NCBI RefSeq assembly: GCF_003063505.1
Contig: NZ_NERW01000003.1
Location: 868,001-932,000 of the forward strand
Direction: 5' to 3'
Length of the DNA: 64,000 nt
Source of the DNA: Limnohabitans sp. T6-20
Lineage (GTDB): Bacteria; Pseudomonadota; Gammaproteobacteria; Burkholderiales; Burkholderiaceae_C
Shown: piece by piece, positions 40,600 to 49,659 of the stretch
Layout: each line of letters begins with the position of its first letter
Numbering within the stretch: position 1 is the stretch's first letter
The notes under the pieces: model-generated
Seen by the model: the letters and a program-made list of their open reading frames with translations, nothing else
Databases searched by the model: none
Told to the model about the DNA's origin: nothing
Translations under genes and position numbers: made by a program

Positions 40600-41469
40600 T
40601 CAGGGGTAGAAGCTGAGAAGCCGGTATCCCGAGGGTGCCAGGTCATCTTCAGGCATGAGTTGCAATTGCCCATCCCAAGTTTGCCCGGGTGCCAAAGACG
40701 CTGGTGCACCCAGCTCTGCAACAGGAATCACACGACGCAGCAAAGCTTTGTCTTGCGCACTTAAAAGCGTCAACTCCAAAGCAGGTGTCTGCAAAGGCTT
40801 CGATGTGGCATTGCGCCACGACCACCTGAGCAAAAAGCCACCCTCTTCACGCGGCGTCAAACTGGAGTTCTCAATGACCATGCCATCGCGCACTTGCAGC
40901 GAAGAGACATTGCAACCCCATGTGCGGCAAACCATCTGCCAAATTCTTGCAATGCTGGGATCAGCCGCTGCAAGCGTGCGGCGTTCGATCCAAAGCCACT
41001 GGAGCGCAAGCGCTAACAACAAGACCAGCACGCCCAACTTTATCCGCCACGAATGCTGCCCCCTCGTTTGGCCTGGGTTCTTCTCAGGTTGTGCAGCGTA
41101 TGACTGGTGATGACCGTTTTCGTTTGAAGCCGCAGGCGTCGCCTCGTTGCGCAAGGGCGACAAGGGCTGGGGTTTGAAGGTCGCGAGGGCTTCTTCAAAT
41201 GCAGACACGGCTGTCACAGTTTGAACAACCGTTTCGGACCTGTCTTCTTGCTTGAGCAATTCGTCGATGACCAAGCGCTCTGCGTTGTCAACAGGAGCAG
41301 CCGTCTCGCGGTCGATCAACGCGGTCTCAGGCCATGCCACCACCAAACCCGTGCTGTCAAAAGCATGCTGGCATTGTCCGCAGCGCAACCAAGCTTTAGC
41401 GATCTTGAGCTGATCAGGCACCAGCTTGTAGATCGTGCCGCATTCAGGGCAACGGACAATCCAGGTCAT
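40600..41469 (-). CDS. Zinc-ribbon and DUF3426 membrane protein
   Basis: A 289-residue protein. The N-terminal MJ0042-type zinc finger MTWIVRCPECGTIYKLVPDQLKIAKAWLRCGQCQHAFDS has two CxxC pairs. One membrane helix (IKLGVLVLLLALALQWLWIE, about residue 145) is followed by a periplasmic DUF3426 domain (NSSLTPREEGGFLLRWSWRN ... PALELTLLSAQDKALLRRVIPVAELG). Function unknown; it commonly follows prmA in Burkholderiales, as here (39 bases apart). Role in envelope homeostasis is speculative. Confidence 0.9.
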   Translation of the reverse strand: MTWIVRCPECGTIYKLVPDQLKIAKAWLRCGQCQHAFDSTGLVVAWPETALIDRETAAPVDNAERLVIDELLKQEDRSETVVQTVTAVSAFEEALATFKPQPLSPLRNEATPAASNENGHHQSYAAQPEKNPGQTRGQHSWRIKLGVLVLLLALALQWLWIERRTLAAADPSIARIWQMVCRTWGCNVSSLQVRDGMVIENSSLTPREEGGFLLRWSWRNATSKPLQTPALELTLLSAQDKALLRRVIPVAELGAPASLAPGQTWDGQLQLMPEDDLAPSGYRLLSFYP

Positions 41470-41508
41470 GCGGCGGCAAGGTTCATGGCCAGCACCTTTG
41501 CTTGCCGA

Positions 41509-42405
41509 TCAGACCAAAGCAGCGGCCGATTGGGCTGTCATCAGGATCCAGCCATCTTCGCTGTCAGCGACTTCCAGCTGAATCCAGGGGGCATAAGCGG
41601 CCTTGAGTTCATCGGCCTGTCGCTCCAAAATGCCGGCAAGCACCAACGAACCGCCCGACGCCACATAAGAGCACAGCAAAGGAGCCAGCACCTTGAGGGG
41701 TGTGGCTAAAATATTGGCCAGCACCGTCTGGTATTGACCCTTGGCCTTGTCAGGCAAACCCGCCAACAACTGAACATGGTTGGCTTCAGCGTTCAGCTCG
41801 GTGGACGTGACCGCCGCCTCGTCGATGTCCACAGCGTCAATGGACGAGGCACCGTACTTGGCCGCTCCGATGGCCAAAATACCCGAACCGCAACCGTAAT
41901 CCAGCACGCGCTGACCTTGCACGCCGTGCTGAGCAATCCAGCGCAAGCACATGCGGGTGGTCGGGTGCGTGCCCGTGCCAAAGGCCAAACCAGGGTCCAG
42001 CCGGATGATCTGCTTGGCTTGCGCAGGCGGTTCGTGCCATGTGGGCACGATCCAGAAATCAGGGGTGATTTCAACCGGTGCAAACTGCGATTGGGTCAAA
42101 CGCACCCAGTCCTGATCGGCCAGCAACTGAACGCCCAAAATGCGACATCCCTCAAAAAAGTCCTGCGCTGACAACAGCTGCAGCGCTTCTTGCGCTTGCG
42201 CCTCTTGAGCAAATAAAGCCACCATGCGCGAGCGCTGCCAGCCGTCTTTGGGCGGCGGCATGCCGGGCTCACCAAACAAGGCCTGCTCTGCAGGGGTCTG
42301 GGCATCGGCGTCCTCCACCGACACACTCAAGGCATCGAGCGCATCGAGGGCATCGCTCAGGACATCGACCCGGTCTTCCGGGCACAGCAAGCTCAGTTCA
42401 AACAT
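41509..42405 (-). CDS. prmA: Ribosomal protein L11 methyltransferase PrmA
   Basis: A 298-residue SAM-dependent methyltransferase that trimethylates L11. The SAM motif VLDYGCGSGILAIGAAKYGASSIDAVDIDEAAV and the substrate-side NPPY-like region VLANILATPLKVLAPLLCSYVASGG are clear, preceded by LDPGLAFGTGTHPTTRMCLRWI, the PrmA signature. It lies six bases downstream of accC, the standard accB-accC-prmA order. Confidence 0.95.
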   Translation of the reverse strand: MFELSLLCPEDRVDVLSDALDALDALSVSVEDADAQTPAEQALFGEPGMPPPKDGWQRSRMVALFAQEAQAQEALQLLSAQDFFEGCRILGVQLLADQDWVRLTQSQFAPVEITPDFWIVPTWHEPPAQAKQIIRLDPGLAFGTGTHPTTRMCLRWIAQHGVQGQRVLDYGCGSGILAIGAAKYGASSIDAVDIDEAAVTSTELNAEANHVQLLAGLPDKAKGQYQTVLANILATPLKVLAPLLCSYVASGGSLVLAGILERQADELKAAYAPWIQLEVADSEDGWILMTAQSAAALV

Positions 42406-42411
42406 AGCGTC

Positions 42412-43761
42412 TCAGCGTTTGTGCTGGCTCAGCCAGTGTTCAAGGTAGTGGATGTTGGTACCACCCTGCATGAATTTGGCATCCACCATCAGCTCGCGGT
42501 GCAACGGGATGTTGGTGCTGATGCCTTCGATCACCGTCTCGTTCAAGGCGGTTTGCATGCGGGCCAAGGCCTGCTCGCGGGTATCGCCGTGAACAATCAA
42601 CTTGCCAATCATCGAGTCGTAGTTCGGGGGCACGAAGTAGTTGTTGTAGACGTGTGAGTCCACCCGCACACCTGGTCCACCGGGCATGTGCCAAGACGTC
42701 ACACGTCCAGGCGAAGGCGTGAACTTGAAGGCGTCTTCGGCGTTGATACGGCATTCGATGGCATGACCGCGAATTTCAATTTGACGTTGCGTGAATGGCA
42801 ACTTTTCACCGGCAGCGACCATGATCTGCGTCTTCACGATGTCCACACCGGTCACCCACTCGGTCACGGGGTGTTCGACCTGCACGCGGGTGTTCATTTC
42901 AATGAAATAGAACTCGCCGTTTTCGTACAAAAACTCGAAAGTGCCGGCACCGCGGTAATTGATCTTCTTGCAGGCGGCCACGCAACGCTCGCCGATCTTG
43001 TCGATCAGCTTGCGGGGAATACCCGGTGCTGGCGCTTCTTCGATCACTTTTTGGTGACGGCGCTGCATGGAGCAATCGCGCTCACCCAAGTAAACCGCAT
43101 TCTTGTGCTTGTCAGCCAAAATCTGGATTTCGATGTGGCGCGGGTTCTGCAGGAACTTTTCCATGTAGACCGCAGGATTGTTAAAAGCAGCACCCGCTTC
43201 GGCCTTGGTCATTTGCACCGCGTTGATCAGGGCCGCTTCGGTATGCACGACGCGCATGCCACGACCGCCGCCGCCGCCAGCGGCCTTGATGATCACCGGG
43301 TAACCCACGCTCTTGGCAATGCGGCGAATCTGAACCGGATCGTCGGGCAGTTCGCCCTCAGAGCCAGGCACGCAAGGCACGCCCGCACGGATCATCGCCT
43401 GCTTGGCAGACACTTTGTCACCCATGATGCGGATCGAGTCCGGCGTGGGTCCAATGAACTGGAAACCGCTTTTTTCGACGCGCTCAGCAAAGTCAGCGTT
43501 TTCACTCAGAAAGCCATAGCCGGGATGAATGGCCTCGGCATCGGTCACCTCAGCGGCCGAAATGATGGCGGGCATGTTGAGGTAGCTCAGCGAAGAAGCC
43601 GCCGGGCCAATGCACACGGCTTCTTCGGCCAACTTCACGTATTTCGCGTCTTTGTCGGCCTCGGAATACACCATGACCGCTTTGACGCCCAACTCTCGGC
43701 ATGCGCGCTGGATTCGCAAAGCGATCTCACCGCGGTTGGCCACCAGGATTTTCTTGAACAT
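42412..43761 (-). CDS. accC: Acetyl-CoA carboxylase, biotin carboxylase subunit
   Basis: A 449-residue ATP-grasp enzyme that carboxylates biotin on AccB, the first step of fatty-acid synthesis. It begins [17 protein letters not shown]; the ATP-grasp Gly loop is [15 protein letters not shown], and [22 protein letters not shown] and [26 protein letters not shown] follow. Length equals E. coli AccC. It is 15 bases after accB. Confidence 0.97.
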   Translation of the reverse strand: MFKKILVANRGEIALRIQRACRELGVKAVMVYSEADKDAKYVKLAEEAVCIGPAASSLSYLNMPAIISAAEVTDAEAIHPGYGFLSENADFAERVEKSGFQFIGPTPDSIRIMGDKVSAKQAMIRAGVPCVPGSEGELPDDPVQIRRIAKSVGYPVIIKAAGGGGGRGMRVVHTEAALINAVQMTKAEAGAAFNNPAVYMEKFLQNPRHIEIQILADKHKNAVYLGERDCSMQRRHQKVIEEAPAPGIPRKLIDKIGERCVAACKKINYRGAGTFEFLYENGEFYFIEMNTRVQVEHPVTEWVTGVDIVKTQIMVAAGEKLPFTQRQIEIRGHAIECRINAEDAFKFTPSPGRVTSWHMPGGPGVRVDSHVYNNYFVPPNYDSMIGKLIVHGDTREQALARMQTALNETVIEGISTNIPLHRELMVDAKFMQGGTNIHYLEHWLSQHKR

Positions 43762-43776
43762 GAAATCCCCGTTTGC

Positions 43777-44229
43777 TTATTCGACGATGAACAAGGGCTG
43801 ACCGTATTCCACAGCCTGGCCGTTTTCACACAGGATCTGCGTGACAGTGCCCGATTTGTCGGACTCGATCTCGTTGAGGATCTTCATGGCTTCGATGATG
43901 CACAGGGTGTCGCCCTCTTTCACCACAGAACCGATTTGAACGAAGGGTGCAGCGCCCGGGCTGGACGAACGGTAGAAAGTGCCCACCATCGGTGATTTGA
44001 CGGCATGACCAGCTGGCACCACGGGGGCAGCGGGTGCTTCTGCCACGACAGGAGCTGCAACCGGTGCGCTGGCCACAGCGACAGGGACCGCCTGCTGCAT
44101 GACCATCGGGGCAGCAACGCCCATGCTTTTGACAATGCGAACCTTGCCTTCTGCCTCGGTGATTTCGAGTTCAGAAACATTCGAATCAGACACCAGATCA
44201 ATCAGTGTTTTGAGTTTGCGCAAATCCAT
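43777..44229 (-). CDS. accB: Biotin carboxyl carrier protein of acetyl-CoA carboxylase
   Basis: A 150-residue carrier. The N-terminal dimer region ([33 protein letters not shown]) is followed by a Pro/Ala/Val-rich linker and the biotinyl domain with [26 protein letters not shown], where the Lys of EAMK carries biotin. First gene of the accB-accC-prmA run. Confidence 0.96.
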   Translation of the reverse strand: MDLRKLKTLIDLVSDSNVSELEITEAEGKVRIVKSMGVAAPMVMQQAVPVAVASAPVAAPVVAEAPAAPVVPAGHAVKSPMVGTFYRSSSPGAAPFVQIGSVVKEGDTLCIIEAMKILNEIESDKSGTVTQILCENGQAVEYGQPLFIVE

Positions 44230-44390
44230 AGATCCTCCATCGCGTTGAGCACATGTAATGGATCGAATTTACACCAATTTTCATCAAAACACCCCGAAAC
44301 TGCAGCCATTCAAGACGATAGAAGCGGAAATTCACCAGAATTTGATGAATTCACTTGTCAAAAACAGAAGGGAATAAGCCCTGAACAAGC

Positions 44391-44951
44391 TTAACCGGCA
44401 GCAGCCCCCCACTGAAGCAAATCGTCTTTCGTCAATTGACCCATCTTTTGCCGCCAAATACTGCCATCTGCTTTGAAAAACACAGTAAACGGCAAGCCGC
44501 CCGCAGCATTGCCCAGCGTTTTGGCCAACTCGGTGCCCGCCAACCCCGCCATGCCAACCGGGAATCCCAAGGGTTGACGCCCCAGGAATCGGCGCACCGC
44601 ACTGGGCTGGTCAATGGCCAAAGCAAGCACTTGATGGCCGTTGGGTGCATGTTCGCGCCAAAAAGCATCCAACATGGGCAATTCATCGACACACGGTGGG
44701 CACCAGGTCGCCCAAAAGTTCAGCAGCAGGGGTTTCCCACGAAATGCCGACATGCGCAAACCCTCACCCGAAGGGGTTTCGAACTGTTCTGACCAGACCG
44801 GGTGATGGCTCGCATCCGCCACCGCTTTGGGCTCCAAACGCCACAAGGCCAAGCCCATGCCTGCCACCGCAGCCGCCGCGCCGGCCCCCAAAATCACATT
44901 GCGCCGTGAGGCACCAGAGCTTTGATGGTTCATGTCCGGATTGTCTTTCAT
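44391..44951 (-). CDS. TlpA-like thioredoxin-fold protein, probably periplasmic
   Basis: A 186-residue membrane-anchored or exported thioredoxin. The N-terminal region has a twin-arginine motif (GASRRNVILGAGAAAAVAGMGLALW), and the redox site is FWATWCPPCVDELPML. LPFTVFFKADGSI carries the cis-Pro loop. Likely reduces disulfides in the periplasm, for example in cytochrome c maturation. The start at 44951 makes an ATGA overlap with the preceding gene; ATG at 44933 is an alternative. Confidence 0.88.
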   Translation of the reverse strand: MKDNPDMNHQSSGASRRNVILGAGAAAAVAGMGLALWRLEPKAVADASHHPVWSEQFETPSGEGLRMSAFRGKPLLLNFWATWCPPCVDELPMLDAFWREHAPNGHQVLALAIDQPSAVRRFLGRQPLGFPVGMAGLAGTELAKTLGNAAGGLPFTVFFKADGSIWRQKMGQLTKDDLLQWGAAAG

Positions 44952-45532
44952 GCTGCCAACAGGCGCTCCAGCGCCACCAAATCCCCTCGGGGTGAGCGGC
45001 CTTGGGCATCGGGCAGCAAGGCGCCACGCAAATCGTCCAGGTCGTAAATGCGCAAATGCACACCCACATCTTCGTCCAACGGTGCGCAAAAGCTGTGCAA
45101 ACTCAGCACATCCACATCATCACCGTGCAAGCCCCGAACAGTCTGGACTTCGTAACGCTGGTTCTGATTGATCAGCGCGATCTCAGCCGATTTGGGATCG
45201 TCACAAAACAAAGCCAGATCGACGTCGCACAAACGGGTGGCCCAGCCCTGCCAGACCGCGCCACCCAGGTGCGGACGAAATTCGGCCAAGCGCTGCATCC
45301 AGACCTTGGCCAATTCACGCAAAGCGAGCAGTTCACCCGGCTGGGTGTCGGCGCAAAACAGGGCGATGTAGTCACGCACCTCGGACTCCACCACGTCGTT
45401 GGGAGGCAAGGCCGTGCGGCCAGGCAAGCCCAACTCCTTGAGGGCCCGGTGTTTGGCTGGCCCAAAAGCCAAGCCTTCTTCCACCACCAACCGGGCGGCT
45501 GTCGCAGCAATTTCAAGGGCAACATCGTTCAT
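44948..45532 (-). CDS. Conserved hypothetical protein next to mpl, nucleotidyltransferase-like
   Basis: A 194-residue protein that accompanies mpl in Burkholderiales. It is often labelled after its neighbour, but the sequence is not a Mur ligase. VWQGWATRLCDVDLALFCDD resembles the acidic D-x-D strand of nucleotidyltransferase folds, though the usual GS motif is missing. It starts MNDVALEIAATAARLVVEEGLAFGPAKHRALKELG. Longer frames to 46234 are antisense of mpl and rejected. Divergent from mpl by 60 bases and coupled to the TlpA-like gene. Confidence 0.8.
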   Translation of the reverse strand: MNDVALEIAATAARLVVEEGLAFGPAKHRALKELGLPGRTALPPNDVVESEVRDYIALFCADTQPGELLALRELAKVWMQRLAEFRPHLGGAVWQGWATRLCDVDLALFCDDPKSAEIALINQNQRYEVQTVRGLHGDDVDVLSLHSFCAPLDEDVGVHLRIYDLDDLRGALLPDAQGRSPRGDLVALERLLAA

Positions 45533-45592
45533 GGGTGCCGATTGTGCCCGGGCAGATGCCTGAGCCACGTCTGCGCCACCTAAAATCCCCCC

Positions 45593-46975
45593 ATGCATAT
45601 TCATATTTTGGGCATTTGTGGCACCTTCATGGGTGGTTTGGCGGCATTGGCGCGAGAAGCCGGGCACCGGGTCACCGGTTGTGACGCCGGTGTTTACCCG
45701 CCGATGAGCGACCAGCTGCGCGCTCTGGGCATCGAGCTGATCGAAGGCTTTGGTGCCGATCAGATGGATTTGAAGCCTGACATGTACGTGGTCGGCAACG
45801 TGGTCAGCCGTGCGCGCTTGGCTGAAGGAAGCCCCAAATTCCCGCTGATGGAAGCCATTCTGGAAGCGGGTGCGCCCTACACCAGCGGCCCGCAGTGGCT
45901 GGCCGAACACGTGCTGCAAGGCAAGCATGTCCTGGCGGTGGCGGGCACCCACGGCAAAACCACCACCACCTCGATGCTCACCTGGGTGCTGGAGCAAGCG
46001 GGTTTGCAACCGGGCTTTCTGGTGGGCGGCGTGCCGCTCAACTTTGGCGTCTCGGCCCGGCTGGGCGGCGGCCAATATTTCGTGATCGAGGCCGACGAAT
46101 ACGACACGGCCTTCTTCGACAAGCGCAGCAAGTTCGTGCACTACCGCCCGCGCACCGCGATCCTGAACAATTTGGAGTTCGACCACGCCGACATCTTTGA
46201 CGACCTGGCCGCCATCGAACGCCAGTTCCACCACTTGGTGCGCACCGTGCCCGGCTCAGGCCGCGTGGTGGTCAACGGCCTGGAAGAAAGCCTGACCCGC
46301 GTGCTGGGCCAAGGCTGCTGGAGCGAAGTGCGCACATTTGGCAGCGCCGTCAGCGACTTTGTCGCCGAAGGTGAGCCCTCGCACTTCAAGGTCTTGCAGG
46401 CCGGGAAACTGGCGGCAGAAGTCCAGTGGGCCATCGGCGGCGTGCACAACCAGCTCAACGCATTGGCGACCATCGCCGCTGCCGAACATGTGGGCGTAGC
46501 ACCATCCGTAACGGCGCAGGCGCTGGCCACGTTTGAAAACGTCAAACGCCGCATGGAAGTGCGCGGCACCATTCCATTCGAAGGGGGCGGCATCACCGTC
46601 TACGACGACTTCGCCCACCACCCCACGGCGATCCGCACCACCGTCAACGGCCTGCGCCGTCAGGTGGGCCAGGCACGCATCCTCGCGATCTTTGAGCCGC
46701 GCAGCAACACCATGAAGCTCGGCACGATGAAGGCCCAGCTGCCCTGGAGTCTGGAAGAAGCCGATCTGGCGTTTTGCCATTCGGGTGGCCTGGACTGGGA
46801 TGCCAAAGCAGCCCTTGCGTCCATGGGCGCACGTGCGCAAGTGGGTGCCAACATAGACGAGGTGATTGCGCAGGTGCTGGCCCAGGCCAGACCGGGCGAT
46901 CACCTGCTGTGCATGAGCAATGGCGGGTTTGGGGGTATTCACGCCAAACTGCTGGAAAAACTGGGATTTCTTTGA
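45593..46975 (+). CDS. mpl: UDP-N-acetylmuramate:L-Ala-gamma-D-Glu-meso-DAP ligase
   Basis: A 460-residue Mur-ligase family enzyme that re-attaches recycled tripeptide to UDP-MurNAc. The N-terminus MHIHILGICGTFMGGLAALAREAGHRVTGCDAGVYPPMSDQL binds the nucleotide, the P-loop is VAGTHGKTTTTSMLTWVLE, and VIEADEYDTAFFDKRSKFVHY is characteristic of Mpl as opposed to MurC. FAHHPTAIRTTVNGLR and EPRSNTMKLG complete it. It works in the same recycling pathway as AmpD, encoded 11 kb away in this window. Confidence 0.96.
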   Translation: MHIHILGICGTFMGGLAALAREAGHRVTGCDAGVYPPMSDQLRALGIELIEGFGADQMDLKPDMYVVGNVVSRARLAEGSPKFPLMEAILEAGAPYTSGPQWLAEHVLQGKHVLAVAGTHGKTTTTSMLTWVLEQAGLQPGFLVGGVPLNFGVSARLGGGQYFVIEADEYDTAFFDKRSKFVHYRPRTAILNNLEFDHADIFDDLAAIERQFHHLVRTVPGSGRVVVNGLEESLTRVLGQGCWSEVRTFGSAVSDFVAEGEPSHFKVLQAGKLAAEVQWAIGGVHNQLNALATIAAAEHVGVAPSVTAQALATFENVKRRMEVRGTIPFEGGGITVYDDFAHHPTAIRTTVNGLRRQVGQARILAIFEPRSNTMKLGTMKAQLPWSLEEADLAFCHSGGLDWDAKAALASMGARAQVGANIDEVIAQVLAQARPGDHLLCMSNGGFGGIHAKLLEKLGFL

Positions 46976-47049
46976 TCATCGTCTGACGGGTTCACAAGCC
47001 CATTGGACAAATCATTGCAGTACAAAAAGCTTCTTTGAAATTCAATCCA

Positions 47050-48204
47050 ATGAGCAACAGCACAGCACAGACAACAGCCGGTCTTGCAACGGAAAGACTT
47101 TACTTTCTGGACTGGCTGCGCATCCTGGCCTTCGCTGTGCTGGTTCTTTATCACGTCGGCATGTACTACGTCAGCTGGGACTTTCATGTCAAAAGTCCTT
47201 TCGCCGGACCCGACCTGGTTCCATGGATGAAGCTCTCCGAGCCCTGGCGGATGAGTCTGCTGTTCATGATTTCTGGTGCGGTGACCGCCTGCCTGTTGAA
47301 AAATGGCACCCACCTGAAATTTGTGAAACAGAGAAGTGCCCGTCTGTTGCTGCCACTGTTGTGCGGTGTGCTTTTCATCATCCCGCCTCAGTCCTATTTC
47401 GAGGTCACCCAGAAATTCGAATACGCAGGCGACTACGCAGCGTTCCTGCGCCTTTACTACACGGGCTATCACGGTTTTTGCGACACCGGCCGATGCCTGG
47501 TTCTCCCCACATGGAACCACCTCTGGTTTTTGCCCTATCTGTGGGTTTACACCATGCTGGCATGCACTGTGACCACTTTGCGACCAACCATATGGACAGA
47601 AACATCACAGCTCGCTGAGAGGGTATTACGTGGATGGGGTCTTCTGCTCATCCCGATGGCCTGGATATTTTTCTTGCGATTGACACTGTTCGAGCGCTAC
47701 CCGTCGACGCACGCGCTTTGGGGCGATGTATTCAACCACGGGATTTACCTGACGATGTTTTTCATCGGCGCAACCCTCACCTCGAACAACACGCTATGGG
47801 CCCGGCTAGCCCGAATGCGCTGGCCAGCCTTGTTTTTGGCCGTCTGCTTCTGGGCTGTACTGGTTTTTATTCGGCCGACAAAGCCCTATGCGCATGCGGT
47901 CATTGCCATTTACCAATGGAGCGCACTGGTCACTGCATTCGGCTTTGCCAAAATTCATTTAAACCGCGATTCATGGATTCGGTCTCATCTATCTGAAGCC
48001 GTTTTTCCTGTGTATTTGCTTCACCAGACCATCATCATTGTGGCAAGTCAGGTCTTACTTCCCTTGCGGCTGCGTCCCGCAATCGAAGGCCCCGTTCTGA
48101 TCATTTGTACATTCGCGCTAAGTTATAGCGGCTACGAACTGATCAAACGCATCAGGCTTTTACGGCCATGGTTCGGACTCACAACCATAGGGCAAAGCCA
48201 CTGA
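47050..48204 (+). CDS. Acyltransferase 3 family membrane protein (OpgC/OafA-like)
   Basis: A 384-residue inner-membrane protein with about ten helices. Family features are RLYFLDWLRILAFAVLVLYHVGMYY with the conserved Arg and His near the N-terminus, WRMSLLFMISGAVTACLL, WFLPYLWVYTML, and VFPVYLLHQTIIIVAS near the C-terminus. These enzymes transfer acyl groups to glucans, LPS or antibiotics; the pattern is nearest to the glucan-succinylating OpgC (MdoC) type. The start at 47050 (MSNSTAQ) is preferred; an in-frame TTG at 47035 has no better site. It ends before a strong hairpin. Confidence 0.85.
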   Translation: MSNSTAQTTAGLATERLYFLDWLRILAFAVLVLYHVGMYYVSWDFHVKSPFAGPDLVPWMKLSEPWRMSLLFMISGAVTACLLKNGTHLKFVKQRSARLLLPLLCGVLFIIPPQSYFEVTQKFEYAGDYAAFLRLYYTGYHGFCDTGRCLVLPTWNHLWFLPYLWVYTMLACTVTTLRPTIWTETSQLAERVLRGWGLLLIPMAWIFFLRLTLFERYPSTHALWGDVFNHGIYLTMFFIGATLTSNNTLWARLARMRWPALFLAVCFWAVLVFIRPTKPYAHAVIAIYQWSALVTAFGFAKIHLNRDSWIRSHLSEAVFPVYLLHQTIIIVASQVLLPLRLRPAIEGPVLIICTFALSYSGYELIKRIRLLRPWFGLTTIGQSH

Positions 48205-48244
48205 AAAGTTGCCTGAAAGACCCGACTCGAAGCTAGGTAAGTGA

Positions 48245-48275
48245 AGAGATGAAACGGGGGCATCGTTTCATCTCT
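48245..48275. terminator. Perfect hairpin between converging genes
   Basis: Arms AGAGATGAAACG and CGTTTCATCTCT pair over 12 bases around a seven-base loop. It sits 40 bases after the acyltransferase stop and 29 bases before the aroG stop on the other strand. No T run follows on either strand, so it may act as an mRNA 3' end stabiliser or a weak bidirectional terminator. Confidence 0.6.
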
Positions 48276-48303
48276 CAAAAGTGAGCAAGATCCCCTTATC
48301 GAC

Positions 48304-49425
48304 TCAGCGGGCGCGGCGCGCCTTCACTGCATCAGACAACACCTGCAACACGCCTTCGCTGTCGTCCCAGCCGATGCAGGCGTCGGTGATGCTTTGGCCG
48401 TAGGTCAGTTTCGTCACATCGTCCTTACCGGGCGTGAACTTCTGGGCGCCGTCCAGGATGTGGCTCTCGACCATCACGCCGAACACCTGACGCGAACCGC
48501 CGCTGATTTGCGTGGCGATGTCTTTGGCCACGTCGATCTGGCGCTCGTGCTTTTTGCTGCTGTTGGCGTGGCTGCAGTCCACCATCAGGGTGGCTGGCAG
48601 TTTGGCGGCTTCGAGTTCCTTGCAAGCTGCGGCCACGCTCTCAGCGTCGTAGTTGGGGGCTTTGCCGCCGCGCAGAATCACGTGGCAATCCTTGTTGCCT
48701 TGGGTCTGCACGATGGCGACCTGACCGTTTTTGTGCACCGACAAAAAGTGGTGGCCACGGGCCGCAGCCTGGATCGCGTCGGTCGCGATCTTGATGTTGC
48801 CGTCGGTGCCGTTCTTGAAGCCGATGGGGGCCGACAGGCCCGAGGCCAGCTCGCGGTGCACCTGGCTTTCGGTGGTGCGCGCGCCAATGGCACCCCAGCT
48901 GATCAGGTCGCCGATGTACTGGGGCGAAATCACGTCAAGGAACTCGCTGCCTGCGGGCAGGCCCTGGCGGTTGATCTCGATCAGCAGCTGGCGTGCGATG
49001 CGCAGACCTTCGTCGATGCGGTAGCTCTCGTCCAGGTAAGGGTCATTGATCAGGCCCTTCCAGCCCACGGTGGTGCGGGGTTTCTCGAAGTACACACGCA
49101 TCACGATTTCCAGCGTGTCGGCGTATTGGTCGCGCAAGGGCTTCAGGCGGCGGGCGTAATCCAAAGCCGCGGCAGGGTCATGGATCGAGCAGGGGCCGAT
49201 GATGACCAGCAGGCGGTCATCTTTTCCATGCACGATGTTCTGGATGGATTTGCGGGTTTGGGCGATCAGAGTTTCCGTCGCCGTGCCGGCGATCGGGAAG
49301 AAGCGGATCAAATGTTCTGGCGGTGGGAGCACGGTGATGTCCTTGATGCGTTCGTCGTCTGTCTGGCCAGTTCGGTCAACTGTATTCGGATACCAAGCTT
49401 CAGTTGCTGTGGTTTTGGCGTTCAT
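48304..49425 (-). CDS. aroG: 3-deoxy-7-phosphoheptulonate synthase (type I DAHP synthase)
   Basis: A 373-residue enzyme that condenses PEP and erythrose-4-phosphate, the entry to aromatic amino acid synthesis. Markers: VIIGPCSIHDPAAALDYARRL, VYFEKPRTTVGWKGLINDPYLDESYRI, ARTTESQVHRELASGLSAPIGFKNGTDGN, CHVILRGGKAPNYD and MVDCSHANSSKKHERQ. This is the E. coli AroG/AroF/AroH class. AGGAG lies six bases before the ATG. Upstream are a leader peptide rich in aromatic codons and an intrinsic terminator, so expression is probably controlled by attenuation. Confidence 0.96.
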   Translation of the reverse strand: MNAKTTATEAWYPNTVDRTGQTDDERIKDITVLPPPEHLIRFFPIAGTATETLIAQTRKSIQNIVHGKDDRLLVIIGPCSIHDPAAALDYARRLKPLRDQYADTLEIVMRVYFEKPRTTVGWKGLINDPYLDESYRIDEGLRIARQLLIEINRQGLPAGSEFLDVISPQYIGDLISWGAIGARTTESQVHRELASGLSAPIGFKNGTDGNIKIATDAIQAAARGHHFLSVHKNGQVAIVQTQGNKDCHVILRGGKAPNYDAESVAAACKELEAAKLPATLMVDCSHANSSKKHERQIDVAKDIATQISGGSRQVFGVMVESHILDGAQKFTPGKDDVTKLTYGQSITDACIGWDDSEGVLQVLSDAVKARRAR

Positions 49426-49457
49426 CGTGGGCTCCTAAGATTGAAAAAAGACAGGTG

Positions 49458-49490
49458 AAAAAAAACCGCCGGGCTTTGGGGCTCCGGCGG
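49458..49490 (-). terminator. Attenuator terminator in the aroG leader
   Basis: On the minus strand: arm CCGCCGG, a loop of 11 bases that can pair further inside, arm CCGGCGG, then eight T. It ends about 33 bases before the aroG ATG and after the leader-peptide stop. The first arm can instead pair with CCGGCGG inside the leader frame (49533-49539), giving the alternative antiterminated form. Confidence 0.85.
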
Positions 49491-49513
49491 TGTGTGTCGA
49501 GATGTTCGGGTGC

Positions 49514-49588
49514 TTATGCGCTCGCCTCTCGTCCGCCGGGGACTGAGAACCAAAAATAAAAAAAGTAAAAAGCGATGCGCAAAGACAT
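49514..49588 (-). CDS. aroG leader peptide, aromatic-rich (24 residues)
   Basis: The frame starts MSLRIA, continues with eight consecutive aromatic residues FYFFYFWF, and ends SVPGGREASA before TAA. Phe has five codons in this run, Tyr two and Trp one. It precedes the terminator and aroG in the same direction. This is the architecture of Phe/Tyr attenuators: ribosome stalling at the aromatic run when charged tRNA is scarce leaves the later CCGGCGG free to block the terminator. No strong ribosome-binding site is visible. Confidence 0.82.
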   Translation of the reverse strand: MSLRIAFYFFYFWFSVPGGREASA

Positions 49589-49659
49589 GAGGTTCAATGT
49601 ATCACAGGTTTCTGACGCTTCCTGACGGGCCTGACCAAGGACAAACCCGAACAGGCCCT

